DNA of 64,000 nucleotides, from positions 62,001 through 126,000 of the forward strand of contig JAHJTC010000022.1 in NCBI GenBank assembly GCA_018830105.1, given 5' to 3'. The notes below the pieces were generated by a model. The model was not told the DNA's origin, ran no database searches, and saw only the letters and a program-made list of their open reading frames with translations. Of the stretch, positions 1 to 8,307 are shown one piece after another. How positions within the stretch are numbered: position 1 is the stretch's first letter; each line of letters starts with the position of its first letter. Both the position numbers and the translations under genes were made by a program. Source of the DNA: Bacteroidota bacterium. GTDB lineage: Bacteria > Bacteroidota > Bacteroidia > Bacteroidales > F082.

Positions 1-2269
1 AGGCGTCATATTCGGCATCAATTTTTACGTTGAAAGAAGGATCCTGAGCCCGCATTCCATGATAACCCAGGTTGACATATTCGGCCAGCAAGGCATTGAT
101 GTCTGAAGGTTGGATATCGCCTGATTTTCCTCGCGAGTGAAGCAACATTCCCCGCACAATACTATCGGCCCTTTTGCCGTGATCATTAATTTTTTGTGAG
201 TTTGACAGGATATCGCTGGTTATCTCAAGTAAAAATTCCTTGTCTGCCTCTTGCAGGTGATCAGCCAGTTTTTCAATTTCTTCGTTCAGTTCATTAGCCA
301 AATCGACCGTAAGTTCAGAAAAATTAGTAACGAAATTGAGTGGGTTTTTAATTTCATGTGCAATCCCTGCAGTAAGCTGACCAAGGGAAGCCATTTTTTC
401 GGATTGTACCAATTGTGCCTGAGCGGCTTTTAAATCACTATTTGCTTTGTTAATTTTTTCGTAAGCCAACGCATTTTCGATGGCGATGGCTACAAAGTTG
501 GCTAGGTTGCTCAGCATATCAAACTGATATTGGCTGTAAGCATTCTTTTGAAAGCTTTGTGCCGAAATAACTCCCAGCACGCGTTTTTCAATGATCAACG
601 GCAGGTATATCAGCGAAGATACCGTTTCGCCGGCCTGGGGTTTTGCTCTATGTGATACATATTTCATGTATTCGTTTTCCACATCATTCATAAAAACGGG
701 ACTTGCATGATCGACACACCACACGGCAAAGCGGTTCTTATCGGCCATCGAAACCTCAAAGGAAGGCAGTTTTTCACCCTTTTCCATCGAAAGATTACAG
801 ATTAATTGCTGCTCTTTTTCATCGTAAAGCATCACGAGAAAGCTGGTGGCGTCGAGCAGTGAATTGGCATGCTTAAAAATCATTTCCTGAATCAATGCAA
901 TATCGAGCGTGGAGGTAATCTCCTTTCCAATTTCATTGAGTGTACGTACATTATTGAATGCCTTATCCAACTCTTTGTTTTTGTCTTTTAGCTCAGCTGT
1001 CCTAATTTCTACTTTCTGTTCCAGGGTGCGGTTGTATTCTTCCAGTTTTTCGTTGGATATTTTGAGCTTTTCGGAAGCCTCACGCAGGTCGCTGATGGTT
1101 GCAGCCAGCGCATCCTGCATCACAATGAAGGAAGTGTTCAGCTTGCCAATTTCATCTTTCGATTTGATGATGGGAAGCTGCACATTGAAGTCTCCCTGGG
1201 CAAATTGTGCTGCAGCATGCGTCAAACGCCGCAGCGGACTTGTTATAGATCTGGAAATAAGAATGATGACAATTAAAATAATAAGGAGCCCACCAAGACC
1301 CAAAAAAATCAGGTTGACATATAAATTGTTCACGTCTGCCATAAATTCGTCCACCGGAAATACAATCCCAATCGACCAGCCGTTTAATGCGATAGGTGCA
1401 TAGGCGATCCAACTGAGTTTTCCTGTTTTTACGTTCCGGTATTCTATTTCAGCAAAACTTTTTTTGCCATGAATCATGTTTTGACCAATGATACGAAGTT
1501 GGGGTGATTTTTGTTCGTCGGCGACACTAAAAATGGTTTCATTCATGATCATGCGCTTGTCAGGATGCGTAACAATGGTGCCGTTGGAAGAGATCATGAA
1601 ACCATAACCAGTTTGGAATACCTTGATTGAATTAATGAAATCCTGTAGCCACTCCTGGGAAATATCGGCGGTGAGGATGCCGAAAAACTGTTTTTGCCCA
1701 TGGATATTTTTATACAATGGCACTGAATAGGTCGACATCACCACATCGCCCGCGCCATCATCATAGTAAGGCTCACTCCATACTGTCCTATTGAGCATTT
1801 TAGGAATCTGATACCAATCACGTGAGAAGTAATCGTATTGCTCGTCGTCCAGATTCATGTAAGCTATTTTTCCGCTCTTGTGGAAGTAATAAGGAGCATA
1901 GTATTTTTGTGTAGAATCAAAATAATAAGGCTCAAACGCCAGCGTGGCACCATAAATCTCTTCATTATTTTCAACAATTTGCCTTAAAAGATTCTTTTGT
2001 ACTTCCATTGAATAATCTGATGCCATCAGAATCCTGGCAAAATTATCTGTGATTTTCTGAACCGAGCTAAGCACTTTTTCCGATTTTAATACTGCGGACA
2101 TAGTGAGTGCTTCAGCATTCAGTTTCAGATTTTTTTCAACTATATTTTTCGAAATGCCGTAGTTATACAAAAATATGACAGAAAAAATGAAGGCAATACT
2201 GCTGAAAATGTATAAAATCAGCTTAAAAGCCAAGCCTTTTTCCTGAAGTTTGAAATCCATATTTGGCAT
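1..2269 (-). CDS. Cache-HAMP-GAF sensor histidine kinase (C-terminus cut by window edge)
   Basis: The reading frame runs from an ATG at 2269 (a second ATG lies at 2260) off the left edge, giving at least 756 residues. Visible order: cytoplasmic start; membrane helix at about 14-35; a large extracytoplasmic Cache-like sensor region at about 40-310; second membrane helix at about 317-339; HAMP at about 340-393; coiled coil to about 440; a GAF domain at about 445-600; and a HisKA dimerisation domain with the phospho-accepting His638 in GIAHEIKNPLNF. The ATPase domain would lie beyond the edge. The family senses small extracellular ligands through the Cache domain and phosphorylates a response regulator; the ligand cannot be inferred. 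No partner regulator is visible. A TAnnTTTG-type box on the minus strand at 2403-2410 could be its promoter. Confidence 0.93.
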   Translation of the reverse strand, partial: MPNMDFKLQEKGLAFKLILYIFSSIAFIFSVIFLYNYGISKNIVEKNLKLNAEALTMSAVLKSEKVLSSVQKITDNFARILMASDYSMEVQKNLLRQIVENNEEIYGATLAFEPYYFDSTQKYYAPYYFHKSGKIAYMNLDDEQYDYFSRDWYQIPKMLNRTVWSEPYYDDGAGDVVMSTYSVPLYKNIHGQKQFFGILTADISQEWLQDFINSIKVFQTGYGFMISSNGTIVTHPDKRMIMNETIFSVADEQKSPQLRIIGQNMIHGKKSFAEIEYRNVKTGKLSWIAYAPIALNGWSIGIVFPVDEFMADVNNLYVNLIFLGLGGLLIILIVIILISRSITSPLRRLTHAAAQFAQGDFNVQLPIIKSKDEIGKLNTSFIVMQDALAATISDLREASEKLKISNEKLEEYNRTLEQKVEIRTAELKDKNKELDKAFNNVRTLNEIGKEITSTLDIALIQEMIFKHANSLLDATSFLVMLYDEKEQQLICNLSMEKGEKLPSFEVSMADKNRFAVWCVDHASPVFMNDVENEYMKYVSHRAKPQAGETVSSLIYLPLIIEKRVLGVISAQSFQKNAYSQYQFDMLSNLANFVAIAIENALAYEKINKANSDLKAAQAQLVQSEKMASLGQLTAGIAHEIKNPLNFVTNFSELTVDLANELNEEIEKLADHLQEADKEFLLEITSDILSNSQKINDHGKRADSIVRGMLLHSRGKSGDIQPSDINALLAEYVNLGYHGMRAQDPSFNVKIDAEYDA

Positions 2270-2722
2270 AGTATTCCGGCTTAAATTTTAATTTGATCGC
2301 TGTGGTAATCCCAAATCCTTTAAATAATTAGATACATCGTTGAGTTATCGCTTCTGATTCCTGGAATTGTTAGTTATTCAATAAGTATGAACCAATAGCA
2401 GACAAAGATAATTTTTTTCATCTGTATATAATTTATTTTTAAGGTCGCAACGGTTACACTATTCATCTAAAAAGTGCAATACCTTGGGATAGGTGGTATA
2501 GAGTACATCGGATAAATGGATTGCCCGAAACATAAACCGTTTTAACGGTTTTTTTGCTAGATTAAGGCTTCTATGAAATGAAACGGATGAAATTATTTTT
2601 CACATATAAACCATGCTTTGGGGGAGCAAAACAAGCTATAAATGGATAAATCCATTGCGTGAAATTTTTTCCTAATCCCATTACCCACAGATGAATCCGC
2701 AGGCAATGGTTAGGATTCTGAG
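2270..2722. other. Intergenic region with two inverted repeats
   Basis: No coding frame is convincing here. On the plus strand 2534-2555 holds a hairpin (AAACCGT, 4-base loop, ACGGTTT) followed by a T run, which looks like an intrinsic terminator, but no plus-strand gene precedes it. A second imperfect inverted repeat (TCCTAAtCCCATTaCC at about 2668 pairing with GGcAATGGTTAGGA at about 2702) lies just downstream of the minus-strand gene ending at 2723 and may end that transcript, although it lacks a clear U tail. Confidence 0.4.
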
Positions 2723-2899
2723 TTATTGTTTAGATCGTAACAAAAAGACTAAAATAAACCCTGCAAAAGGACTAAAAATGAAAGAAATAAAAAACAACCA
2801 TTGCTTGCCAATTCTGGTGTTTCCGGAATAGCGTTCCGAAATAACCAAAGCCAGCACATACCAAATTAAAAAAACAAGGGCGATCCAAAGTCCTGTCAT
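2723..2899 (-). CDS. Small two-helix membrane protein, unknown function
   Basis: This 58-residue protein has two hydrophobic segments (about residues 3-20 and 34-55) joined by a short polar stretch and ends in a basic tail. I chose the ATG at 2899 over a TTG six bases upstream. It begins two bases after the stop of the PepSY gene, so the two are almost certainly co-transcribed and may form a membrane complex. I do not recognise a family, and no function is proposed. Confidence 0.65.
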   Translation of the reverse strand: MTGLWIALVFLIWYVLALVISERYSGNTRIGKQWLFFISFIFSPFAGFILVFLLRSKQ

Positions 2900-2901
2900 A
2901 A

Positions 2902-3456
2902 TCAATAGAGATAATAAATAACAAAAATAAAGGGTACGGCAATACCCAATAGTGTTAGCCAGGCACCGCGGGCTGTAATACCATCAGCACCTCTGGGTAT
3001 AAGTATTCCGCTAAGCGCCAGCAGTATAAGCGCACCGGCATAGAGATCGGAAAACCACGTCCAGTAAACTGATGGATTGTAATGAAGGTAGTTCATATCG
3101 CGAAACAGTAATCGCTTGCGTGTAATGTCGATTGAGCCGATTCCTGTTTCCTGATCCAAAACCGCTATTCCGCCATTCAAAAATACCTTGAGATAATCGG
3201 GATAAGGATAATAATGCTTTCTGTAATCATCCGCAACATCGTATTTTTTTAGAATTGCCAACACCTCCTCTTTGGAAAGCTTATGCGAAACAGGCTGTTC
3301 CACAATTTCTTCCGAAATAATAACATAATTAGGATTCCAATCGTGGCGGTGGTTGATAGCTATTCCGGATAAGGCATAAATAACTGTCATACCAAAAAAC
3401 AGATACCCAAAATCGCGGTGAATAGCTCTATTCCATTTTCTCCATTTAAAAGCCAT
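2902..3456 (-). CDS. PepSY-associated transmembrane protein
   Basis: This 184-residue protein has the layout of the short PepSY_TM proteins common in Bacteroidota: a basic N-terminus with RAIHRDFGY, a membrane helix at about 17-34 ending in SGIAINH, a periplasmic PepSY-like segment at about 55-115, a DLYAGALILLALSG helix and a final C-terminal helix. The histidines around the helix ends (H13, H36, H38) are typical of the family. Relatives often accompany iron or siderophore uptake genes, but none is present here. It lies between the OB-fold lipoprotein and the 58-residue membrane protein in one minus-strand cluster. Confidence 0.8.
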   Translation of the reverse strand: MAFKWRKWNRAIHRDFGYLFFGMTVIYALSGIAINHRHDWNPNYVIISEEIVEQPVSHKLSKEEVLAILKKYDVADDYRKHYYPYPDYLKVFLNGGIAVLDQETGIGSIDITRKRLLFRDMNYLHYNPSVYWTWFSDLYAGALILLALSGILIPRGADGITARGAWLTLLGIAVPFIFVIYYLY

Positions 3457-3499
3457 TGCTAGTCCAAATTGAATAAGAAGCTATATATGAATGCAGACT

Positions 3500-4081
3500 T
3501 TACTCATCTATTACATCAAAAGAAGTACAGACGATTGAATAAAATGAAAGCTTGTCAGTTCCCTGCTCGGCCATCATCTCGCGATAGGCAGCAATTTGTT
3601 CCATGGCAGGATCATCAAGATGAACACCAGCAGCTCTTTCCTCTTCTGTCATCGGCTCACCACCACCTAAGTGACGGGTTTCATCAATACCTGCACTCAC
3701 TTCTTCTTCCCACTCACGCAGATAGACTTCATCAACGATCATCTCGTCCACATGTCCGGTAACCGTAAAATCATAACCTTCATATTCTGAATTAAAAGCA
3801 GGAAGACCTTCGCCTGTCGTAACTTTTACGCGACCTTCTTCTTCTACATCAATCAGGAAAAGTTTTTTTCCGTCGTGTTTGCAGATATGATCGGCAGTTC
3901 CTGTTATTGTAACTAATTCACCAACCAATTCGGGTGCTTTTGTTTCAAAATTACCTACAGTAAGTATCACAGGTTCAGCTGCTTTAGAAATTACTTCTGT
4001 TGTACCTTCGGTCTTGTTTTCCTGATTTGAACATCCTGCAAATAGCAAGGCAATGAAACTTAATACTACTAACTTTTTCAT
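3500..4081 (-). CDS. Lipoprotein with OB-fold (tRNA_anti-like) domain
   Basis: The start at 4081 gives a clean lipoprotein signal (MKKLVVLSFIALLFAGC) with the acylated Cys at residue 17; an upstream in-frame start at 4114 would bury it. The central part (ITGTADHICKHDGKKLFLID ... FTVTGHVDEM) has the beta-strand pattern of an OB fold, as in small Bacteroidota lipoproteins. The C-terminal third is acidic. It is exported and probably anchored in the outer membrane or inner leaflet. The function is unknown; a ligand or metal-binding role (the HICKHDG motif) is possible. It precedes the PepSY gene by 43 bases. Confidence 0.78.
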   Translation of the reverse strand: MKKLVVLSFIALLFAGCSNQENKTEGTTEVISKAAEPVILTVGNFETKAPELVGELVTITGTADHICKHDGKKLFLIDVEEEGRVKVTTGEGLPAFNSEYEGYDFTVTGHVDEMIVDEVYLREWEEEVSAGIDETRHLGGGEPMTEEERAAGVHLDDPAMEQIAAYREMMAEQGTDKLSFYSIVCTSFDVIDE

Positions 4082-4181
4082 ATGATTTTTTAAGTTTTGG
4101 TTTTGTGCCAGCAAAAGTAATGATTTAGAATGGTTTAAAATCTTAATATTCTATTAAATTATAGGCTAATTCAGTTTTTTT

Positions 4182-5699
4182 TTAATCAGTAATTATCAAC
4201 TCATCAGCTGCAATTTCAATGCCGTCGTACTTGCGTTCTACGCCATTGTTGTAGTTGATTACAATTACCAGACTGCCATCTTCGAGATAGCGTTTCCAGT
4301 CGCCATTTTTACGTCCCATCACATAGTTACCTGTTTCGCGAACAGCACCATCGGGATAATAAAAAGTGTGCGTTCCGTTGGGATTGTCGTCCACAAAACG
4401 ACCTTCAAAAGCGAGTTGCCCGTTGCTGTATATATATTTCCAGTTTCCATTACGCATCCCACCCGAATAATTGCCTTCCATGCGCATATCTCCTGTTTCA
4501 TAAAACCAGAAACCTTCTTTAAGCCCGTCGATATAGTCGCCCTGTGTGATTATCCGGCCTTTGGGACCGTATTCGGTTAGTATGCCATCCAATAAACCAT
4601 CGCGGTAATTTTCGTCCCTTAACAATTTTCCATCATTATAAAACCATTTCCATAAGCCAATGGGCTGACCGTTTTCGTTGTAGCTTCCCCTTTGTTCGAG
4701 CACACCATTGGTATGAAAAAATTCCCATTCACCGCTGCGGATATCATCGCTATAATTGCCTTGGGATTTTAGACCACCATTGGGATAATAATATTTCCAA
4801 AAACCCTGACGTTGGCCGTTTGCAGCAATAATTCCTTCGGCTACCAACGTACCATGTTTAAAGGTAAAGGCTTTTTCAACATTTCCTTCTTCATCAAATT
4901 CACGTCTTATTCCTTCGGCTACGCCATTGCGATAGGTAGCTTCAATTTTAACTTTGCCATTGGGATAATAATCCCTTTTCATATCCAGCAAAGCCAGTTC
5001 TTCGGCTTGCTCCTGCAATACGCCATCGATATACTTAACAATTTTTTTAAGGTTTCCATTTTTATCATATTCCTTGAAAAATCCGTTTTTAAGGCCGTGT
5101 TTGTACACCCCTTCCGATTGCAAAAGTCCATCGGCGTAAAACCATTTCCAGCGTCCATGCCTGCGCTGATCACTGTCATATCCGTTGATCCGTTCGCGGT
5201 CAACAATAAAACCTTTTTGGTAGGTAATTAATTCAATGATGTTTCCGGTTGTATCGTATAGTCTGGCAATACCATTTTCGAGGCCTTGCTCAAAAGGAAT
5301 GCTTTGCAGCAACCTTCCCTGCTTGTCAAAACGCTCGGTAAGACCTGTTTTTACATCCTTTTCAAAACGTTCAACCAATATTTCATTGCTCAGGTAGGTT
5401 TTGCGTTCACCATCTTTTATCCCCTGTTTATAATTTATTTCTAAGGTGAGATTGCCCTGTTCATCATAAAATTTCCATAAGCTGTCGAGTTCAAAATCGA
5501 GGCGGTTACCCTCCGATTTCAAAATTCCGTCTTCATAATAGGTGCGCCAATATCCATCAGGTTTGCCATCAACCAATTTACCTTCGCTGGATTTTTCGCC
5601 ATTAGGATGGTAAAAAATCGTAAGGGAGTCGTTTTGCTGTGCAAATCCCTGGTAAATTAAACCTGTAAACAATAGGGCAAAAAGAAGACGTAAACTCAT
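4182..5699 (-). CDS. MORN-repeat (YwqK-like) exported protein, about 18 repeats
   Basis: The protein has 505 residues. After a signal peptide ending in FAQ (about residue 21), it consists almost wholly of about 18 MORN_2 repeats of 23-24 residues with the pattern [YF]Y.NG.l...g.Y.dG...G.W. Database names such as 'YwqK antitoxin' are inherited and not supported here: no toxin is adjacent. Repeats 6, 8 and 10 carry insertions. The ATG at 5699 overlaps the stop of the upstream lipoprotein gene by four bases, so it is translated from the nadA operon. MORN repeats form elongated beta sheets that bind proteins or lipids; the partner is unknown. Confidence 0.88.
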   Translation of the reverse strand: MSLRLLFALLFTGLIYQGFAQQNDSLTIFYHPNGEKSSEGKLVDGKPDGYWRTYYEDGILKSEGNRLDFELDSLWKFYDEQGNLTLEINYKQGIKDGERKTYLSNEILVERFEKDVKTGLTERFDKQGRLLQSIPFEQGLENGIARLYDTTGNIIELITYQKGFIVDRERINGYDSDQRRHGRWKWFYADGLLQSEGVYKHGLKNGFFKEYDKNGNLKKIVKYIDGVLQEQAEELALLDMKRDYYPNGKVKIEATYRNGVAEGIRREFDEEGNVEKAFTFKHGTLVAEGIIAANGQRQGFWKYYYPNGGLKSQGNYSDDIRSGEWEFFHTNGVLEQRGSYNENGQPIGLWKWFYNDGKLLRDENYRDGLLDGILTEYGPKGRIITQGDYIDGLKEGFWFYETGDMRMEGNYSGGMRNGNWKYIYSNGQLAFEGRFVDDNPNGTHTFYYPDGAVRETGNYVMGRKNGDWKRYLEDGSLVIVINYNNGVERKYDGIEIAADELIITD

Positions 5700-6256
5700 C
5701 TTTTCTCATTATTTGAAGGCGCAACTTTACGACCTGTTGCCACGCGTTCTTTTTTATCTAACTTAAATATTTTGTCGTTTTTAACTTTAAGCAGTGCTTT
5801 TTCTCCTCCGGGTTTGATATAATAAGTCAAGGTATCATAATTCACTTTTCCAAGCCGATCGCGCCATTCGAGTGCAGAAATCTGGTAATTTTTTCGTGGG
5901 TTCATAACAAATTTCAGCTTGCGGTTATCTCCGGCTTCAAACGTGATATCAAGCGCCTTAGGTTCTACCTGTTCACAAATTCCGGGTGTTTCTTTTTTGA
6001 TTTGAATGATTTCGATATATCTCCCGTTTTCAAAATTGATCGTGCCCGATGCCAGCTTGGTTTCTTCGTAGGTGAGATTGCGCTGCAAAGTGATCGGATG
6101 CGAGTTATAAAACTGAACATCTCTCAGGTCAAGACCCTGCTCCTCAACTTTATTACGAATTTCCTGCGTAAAATAAATAGTCCTTGGCGAACAGGAAGAA
6201 AACAAAACCATCGCGAATACAATCATCCATTTTAATTGCCGAAGTTGCTTTTTCAT
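5696..6256 (-). CDS. Lipoprotein of unknown function in the nadA operon
   Basis: This 186-residue protein starts with a basic region and a hydrophobic stretch ending in LFSSCS, a lipobox with the Cys at about residue 22. The mature part is predicted mostly beta (ENGRYIEIIQIKKETPG ... KLKFVMNPRKNYQISALEWRDRLGKVNYDTLTYY) and ends in a basic tail. I do not recognise a domain. It starts nine bases after the nadA stop and overlaps the MORN gene by four bases, so the three genes form one transcription unit. The lipoprotein and MORN protein may work together at the envelope. Confidence 0.75.
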   Translation of the reverse strand: MKKQLRQLKWMIVFAMVLFSSCSPRTIYFTQEIRNKVEEQGLDLRDVQFYNSHPITLQRNLTYEETKLASGTINFENGRYIEIIQIKKETPGICEQVEPKALDITFEAGDNRKLKFVMNPRKNYQISALEWRDRLGKVNYDTLTYYIKPGGEKALLKVKNDKIFKLDKKERVATGRKVAPSNNEKR

Positions 6257-6265
6257 AGGCTGTTT

Positions 6266-7204
6266 TTATTTAATAAGTCCCATTTTTGCCGATATTTCCA
6301 ACATACGTTCAATCGGTTTTCTGGCTTTTATGATAACGTCATCAGGCAGTTCGATGGCTGGTGTTTCATTTTCCAGCGCACTCAGTAATTTTTCCATGGT
6401 ATTCATTTTCATATACGGGCAATCGTTGCAATTGCACGTTTCATCAGCAGGAACGATTATAAATTCCTTTTCGGGCGATTGCTGCTGCATTTTGTGTAGA
6501 ATACCACTTTCGGTAGCGACAATGTATTGCTGCGTTGTGTCTTTTTTCGAAAAGTTTAACAATGCGGTTGTTGATCCAACAAAATCAGCAAGTTGAAGCA
6601 CGGCAGCCTTACATTCGGGATGTGCGATAAGCTTGGCATCAGGATATTCGGTTTTCAACTTAATCACAGCTTCAGTCGTGAGGATGTCATGCACTTCGCA
6701 TGTTCCGTCCCATAACAGCATATCCCTGCCGGTAATATTATTGATGTAGGCTCCCAGATTTTTATCAGGGGCAAAAATCAGTTTAGCGTCTTTTGGAAAA
6801 GACTCCACAATTTGAACGGCATTACCTGAAGTACAAATTACATCTGACATAGTTTTTACTGCAGCAGTGCAATTGATGTACGAAATAACTTTATGATCAG
6901 GATGTTGCTCAACAAATGCCCTGAAATCAGCTTCAGGAGCACTGGCTGCCAGTGAACAACCGGCTTCCATATCGGGCAAAACAACCAATTTGTCAGGGTT
7001 GAGAATTTTGGCTGTTTCTGCCATAAAATGAACGCCTGCAAAAACTATCATGTCGGCTTTTGTTTGAGCAGCCTGCTGGGCTAAACCCAAACTATCACCT
7101 ACATAATCTGCTATATCCTGTATTTCAGGCACTTGATAATAATGTGCCAAAATAATGGCATTTTTTTCTTTTCTTAGCTGATTAATTCTATCTGTGATTT
7201 GCAT
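6266..7204 (-). CDS. nadA: Quinolinate synthase A
   Basis: This 312-residue enzyme condenses iminoaspartate with dihydroxyacetone phosphate to quinolinate in NAD synthesis, using a [4Fe-4S] cluster. Visible family marks: AHYYQVPEIQDIADYVGDSL near the N-terminus, FAGVHFMAETAKIL, and cluster cysteines in YINCTA (C112), HPECKAA (C198) and CNCNDCPYM (C262). I chose the ATG at 7204 because it matches the usual N-terminus and has an AAGGAG ribosome site just upstream; a longer frame reaches 7285. It is first in an operon with a lipoprotein and a MORN protein. No nadB or nadC is in the window. Confidence 0.95.
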   Translation of the reverse strand: MQITDRINQLRKEKNAIILAHYYQVPEIQDIADYVGDSLGLAQQAAQTKADMIVFAGVHFMAETAKILNPDKLVVLPDMEAGCSLAASAPEADFRAFVEQHPDHKVISYINCTAAVKTMSDVICTSGNAVQIVESFPKDAKLIFAPDKNLGAYINNITGRDMLLWDGTCEVHDILTTEAVIKLKTEYPDAKLIAHPECKAAVLQLADFVGSTTALLNFSKKDTTQQYIVATESGILHKMQQQSPEKEFIIVPADETCNCNDCPYMKMNTMEKLLSALENETPAIELPDDVIIKARKPIERMLEISAKMGLIK

Positions 7205-7378
7205 AAATACTCCTTCATAAATAATTTTGCGACTACAACACCTTCTTTTCATTCGTTTCGCAGCAACAAATTTAATACAAAACAACCATATGCATCAACC
7301 TCTGAAGTTTTCAACAGCATTGTATTTATATTATTCTTTATTTTAATATTTTTAAAAGTATGTAATATATGTATGTGC

Positions 7379-7839
7379 TGTTGATAAGCAGGATAAATAA
7401 GTTACTAAAAATTTGCATTTGTGGTTATTCACAGTTTATCAACAGGCTATTCACAGCCGGTGAAAGCTTAATCAATTGATTTAAAAATTACTATTATTTT
7501 TCGACTTAATGATTATTTTTCGCATTGTTTAAAAATAAAAGTTAATAACCTCATTTTTTATTGTTCATATCCACTGAATAACTGCTCATAAATCAGGCTT
7601 TATTAACAATCGCATCCGAAGTTTTTTCCTTTTTGAAAATTATCAACACTTTGTCAAAAGTTAATAACAACAAATCTGCTTTATTAACACGTCTATTGTT
7701 GATAAGTCTCATCCTGCTGTATTGTAGGAGTATAGCTTGCTATCTGTTCCCGACATGTATTTATAAATGACTGAAATTAAGTGAAAACAGCCTGTAAGCC
7801 ATAAAAAATGAATAATTTTGTTGACTAAAATTATCAACA
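7379..7839. other. oriC: Candidate chromosomal replication origin (oriC)
   Basis: This AT-rich intergenic stretch between nadA and rpiB carries at least nine DnaA-box-like 9-mers. TTATCAACA occurs at 7436 (+), 7640 (+), 7831 (+), 7379 (-) and 7697 (-). TTATTAACA occurs at 7600 and 7681. TTATTCACA, a match to TTATnCACA, is at 7425, and CTATTCACA is at 7447. The canonical box is TTATCCACA, so most differ at one or two positions. Beside the boxes at 7461-7560 is a very AT-rich segment that could be the unwinding element. All genes to the left run away from it on the minus strand and rpiB-lutB run away on the plus strand. No dnaA is near, which is common in Bacteroidota. Box density and arrangement are seen; the origin role is inferred. 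Confidence 0.65.
7425..7455 (+). repeat. Three DnaA-box-like 9-mers in helical phase
   Basis: TTATTCACA (7425-7433), TTATCAACA (7436-7444) and CTATTCACA (7447-7455) follow each other on the same strand with exactly two bases between them, an 11-base period. In-phase boxes on one DNA face are what is expected for cooperative DnaA loading. Confidence 0.75.
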
Positions 7840-8286
7840 ATGGAAAACGCACTAAAAACGGTACCAATTGCAGCTGATCATGGTGGCTACGAAATGAAGG
7901 AATTTATTAGGAAAAAGCTGCTTGCGGCTGGTTATGAAGTAATAGATTTTGGTACGAATTCCACTGAAAGCGTGGATTATCCCGATAAAATTCATCCTCT
8001 TGCCCAGTCCATCTCCAAAGGTAAATATCCTCTCGGAATAATTATGTGTGGTAGCGGTAATGGCGCTCAAATTACAGCGAACAAACACAAGCATGTAAGA
8101 GCCGCTTTGTGCTGGAATATTGAATTGGCAAGGCTGGCCCGTGAACATAATAATGCCAATATTTTGTCGATGCCCGGCCGTTTTATTTCTTTTGAGCTCG
8201 CCTGGGAGATGGTACAGGTTTTTATCAGTACCGATTTCGAAGGTGGAAGACATCAGCAACGCGTAGCTAAAATAGAAACCCGTTAA
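7840..8286 (+). CDS. rpiB: Ribose-5-phosphate isomerase B
   Basis: This 148-residue enzyme interconverts ribose 5-phosphate and ribulose 5-phosphate in the pentose phosphate pathway. Diagnostic motifs: AADHGG at residues 11-16, MCGSGNG with the catalytic Cys at 70, REHNNANIL with His103, and GGRHQQRVAKI near the C-terminus. The length matches the RpiB/LacAB family. The start codon directly abuts the last DnaA-like box of the origin candidate. A possible -7 box TAATTTTG lies at 7813-7820 without a clear -33 element. lutB follows after 21 bases. Confidence 0.95.
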   Translation: MENALKTVPIAADHGGYEMKEFIRKKLLAAGYEVIDFGTNSTESVDYPDKIHPLAQSISKGKYPLGIIMCGSGNGAQITANKHKHVRAALCWNIELARLAREHNNANILSMPGRFISFELAWEMVQVFISTDFEGGRHQQRVAKIETR

Positions 8287-8307
8287 TCCAATTAATTCGA
8301 CCATTTA

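Noticed and set aside
909-1403. A 164-codon plus-strand frame
   Set aside because: It is the antisense of the well-supported sensor kinase on the minus strand.
2534-2555. Terminator for a missed plus-strand gene upstream
   Set aside because: The only plus-strand frames upstream are antisense to the sensor kinase; the hairpin is noted but given no gene.
4182-5699. Antitoxin role of the MORN protein
   Set aside because: The family label 'YwqK antitoxin' is inherited; the protein is exported, very large and has no toxin partner.
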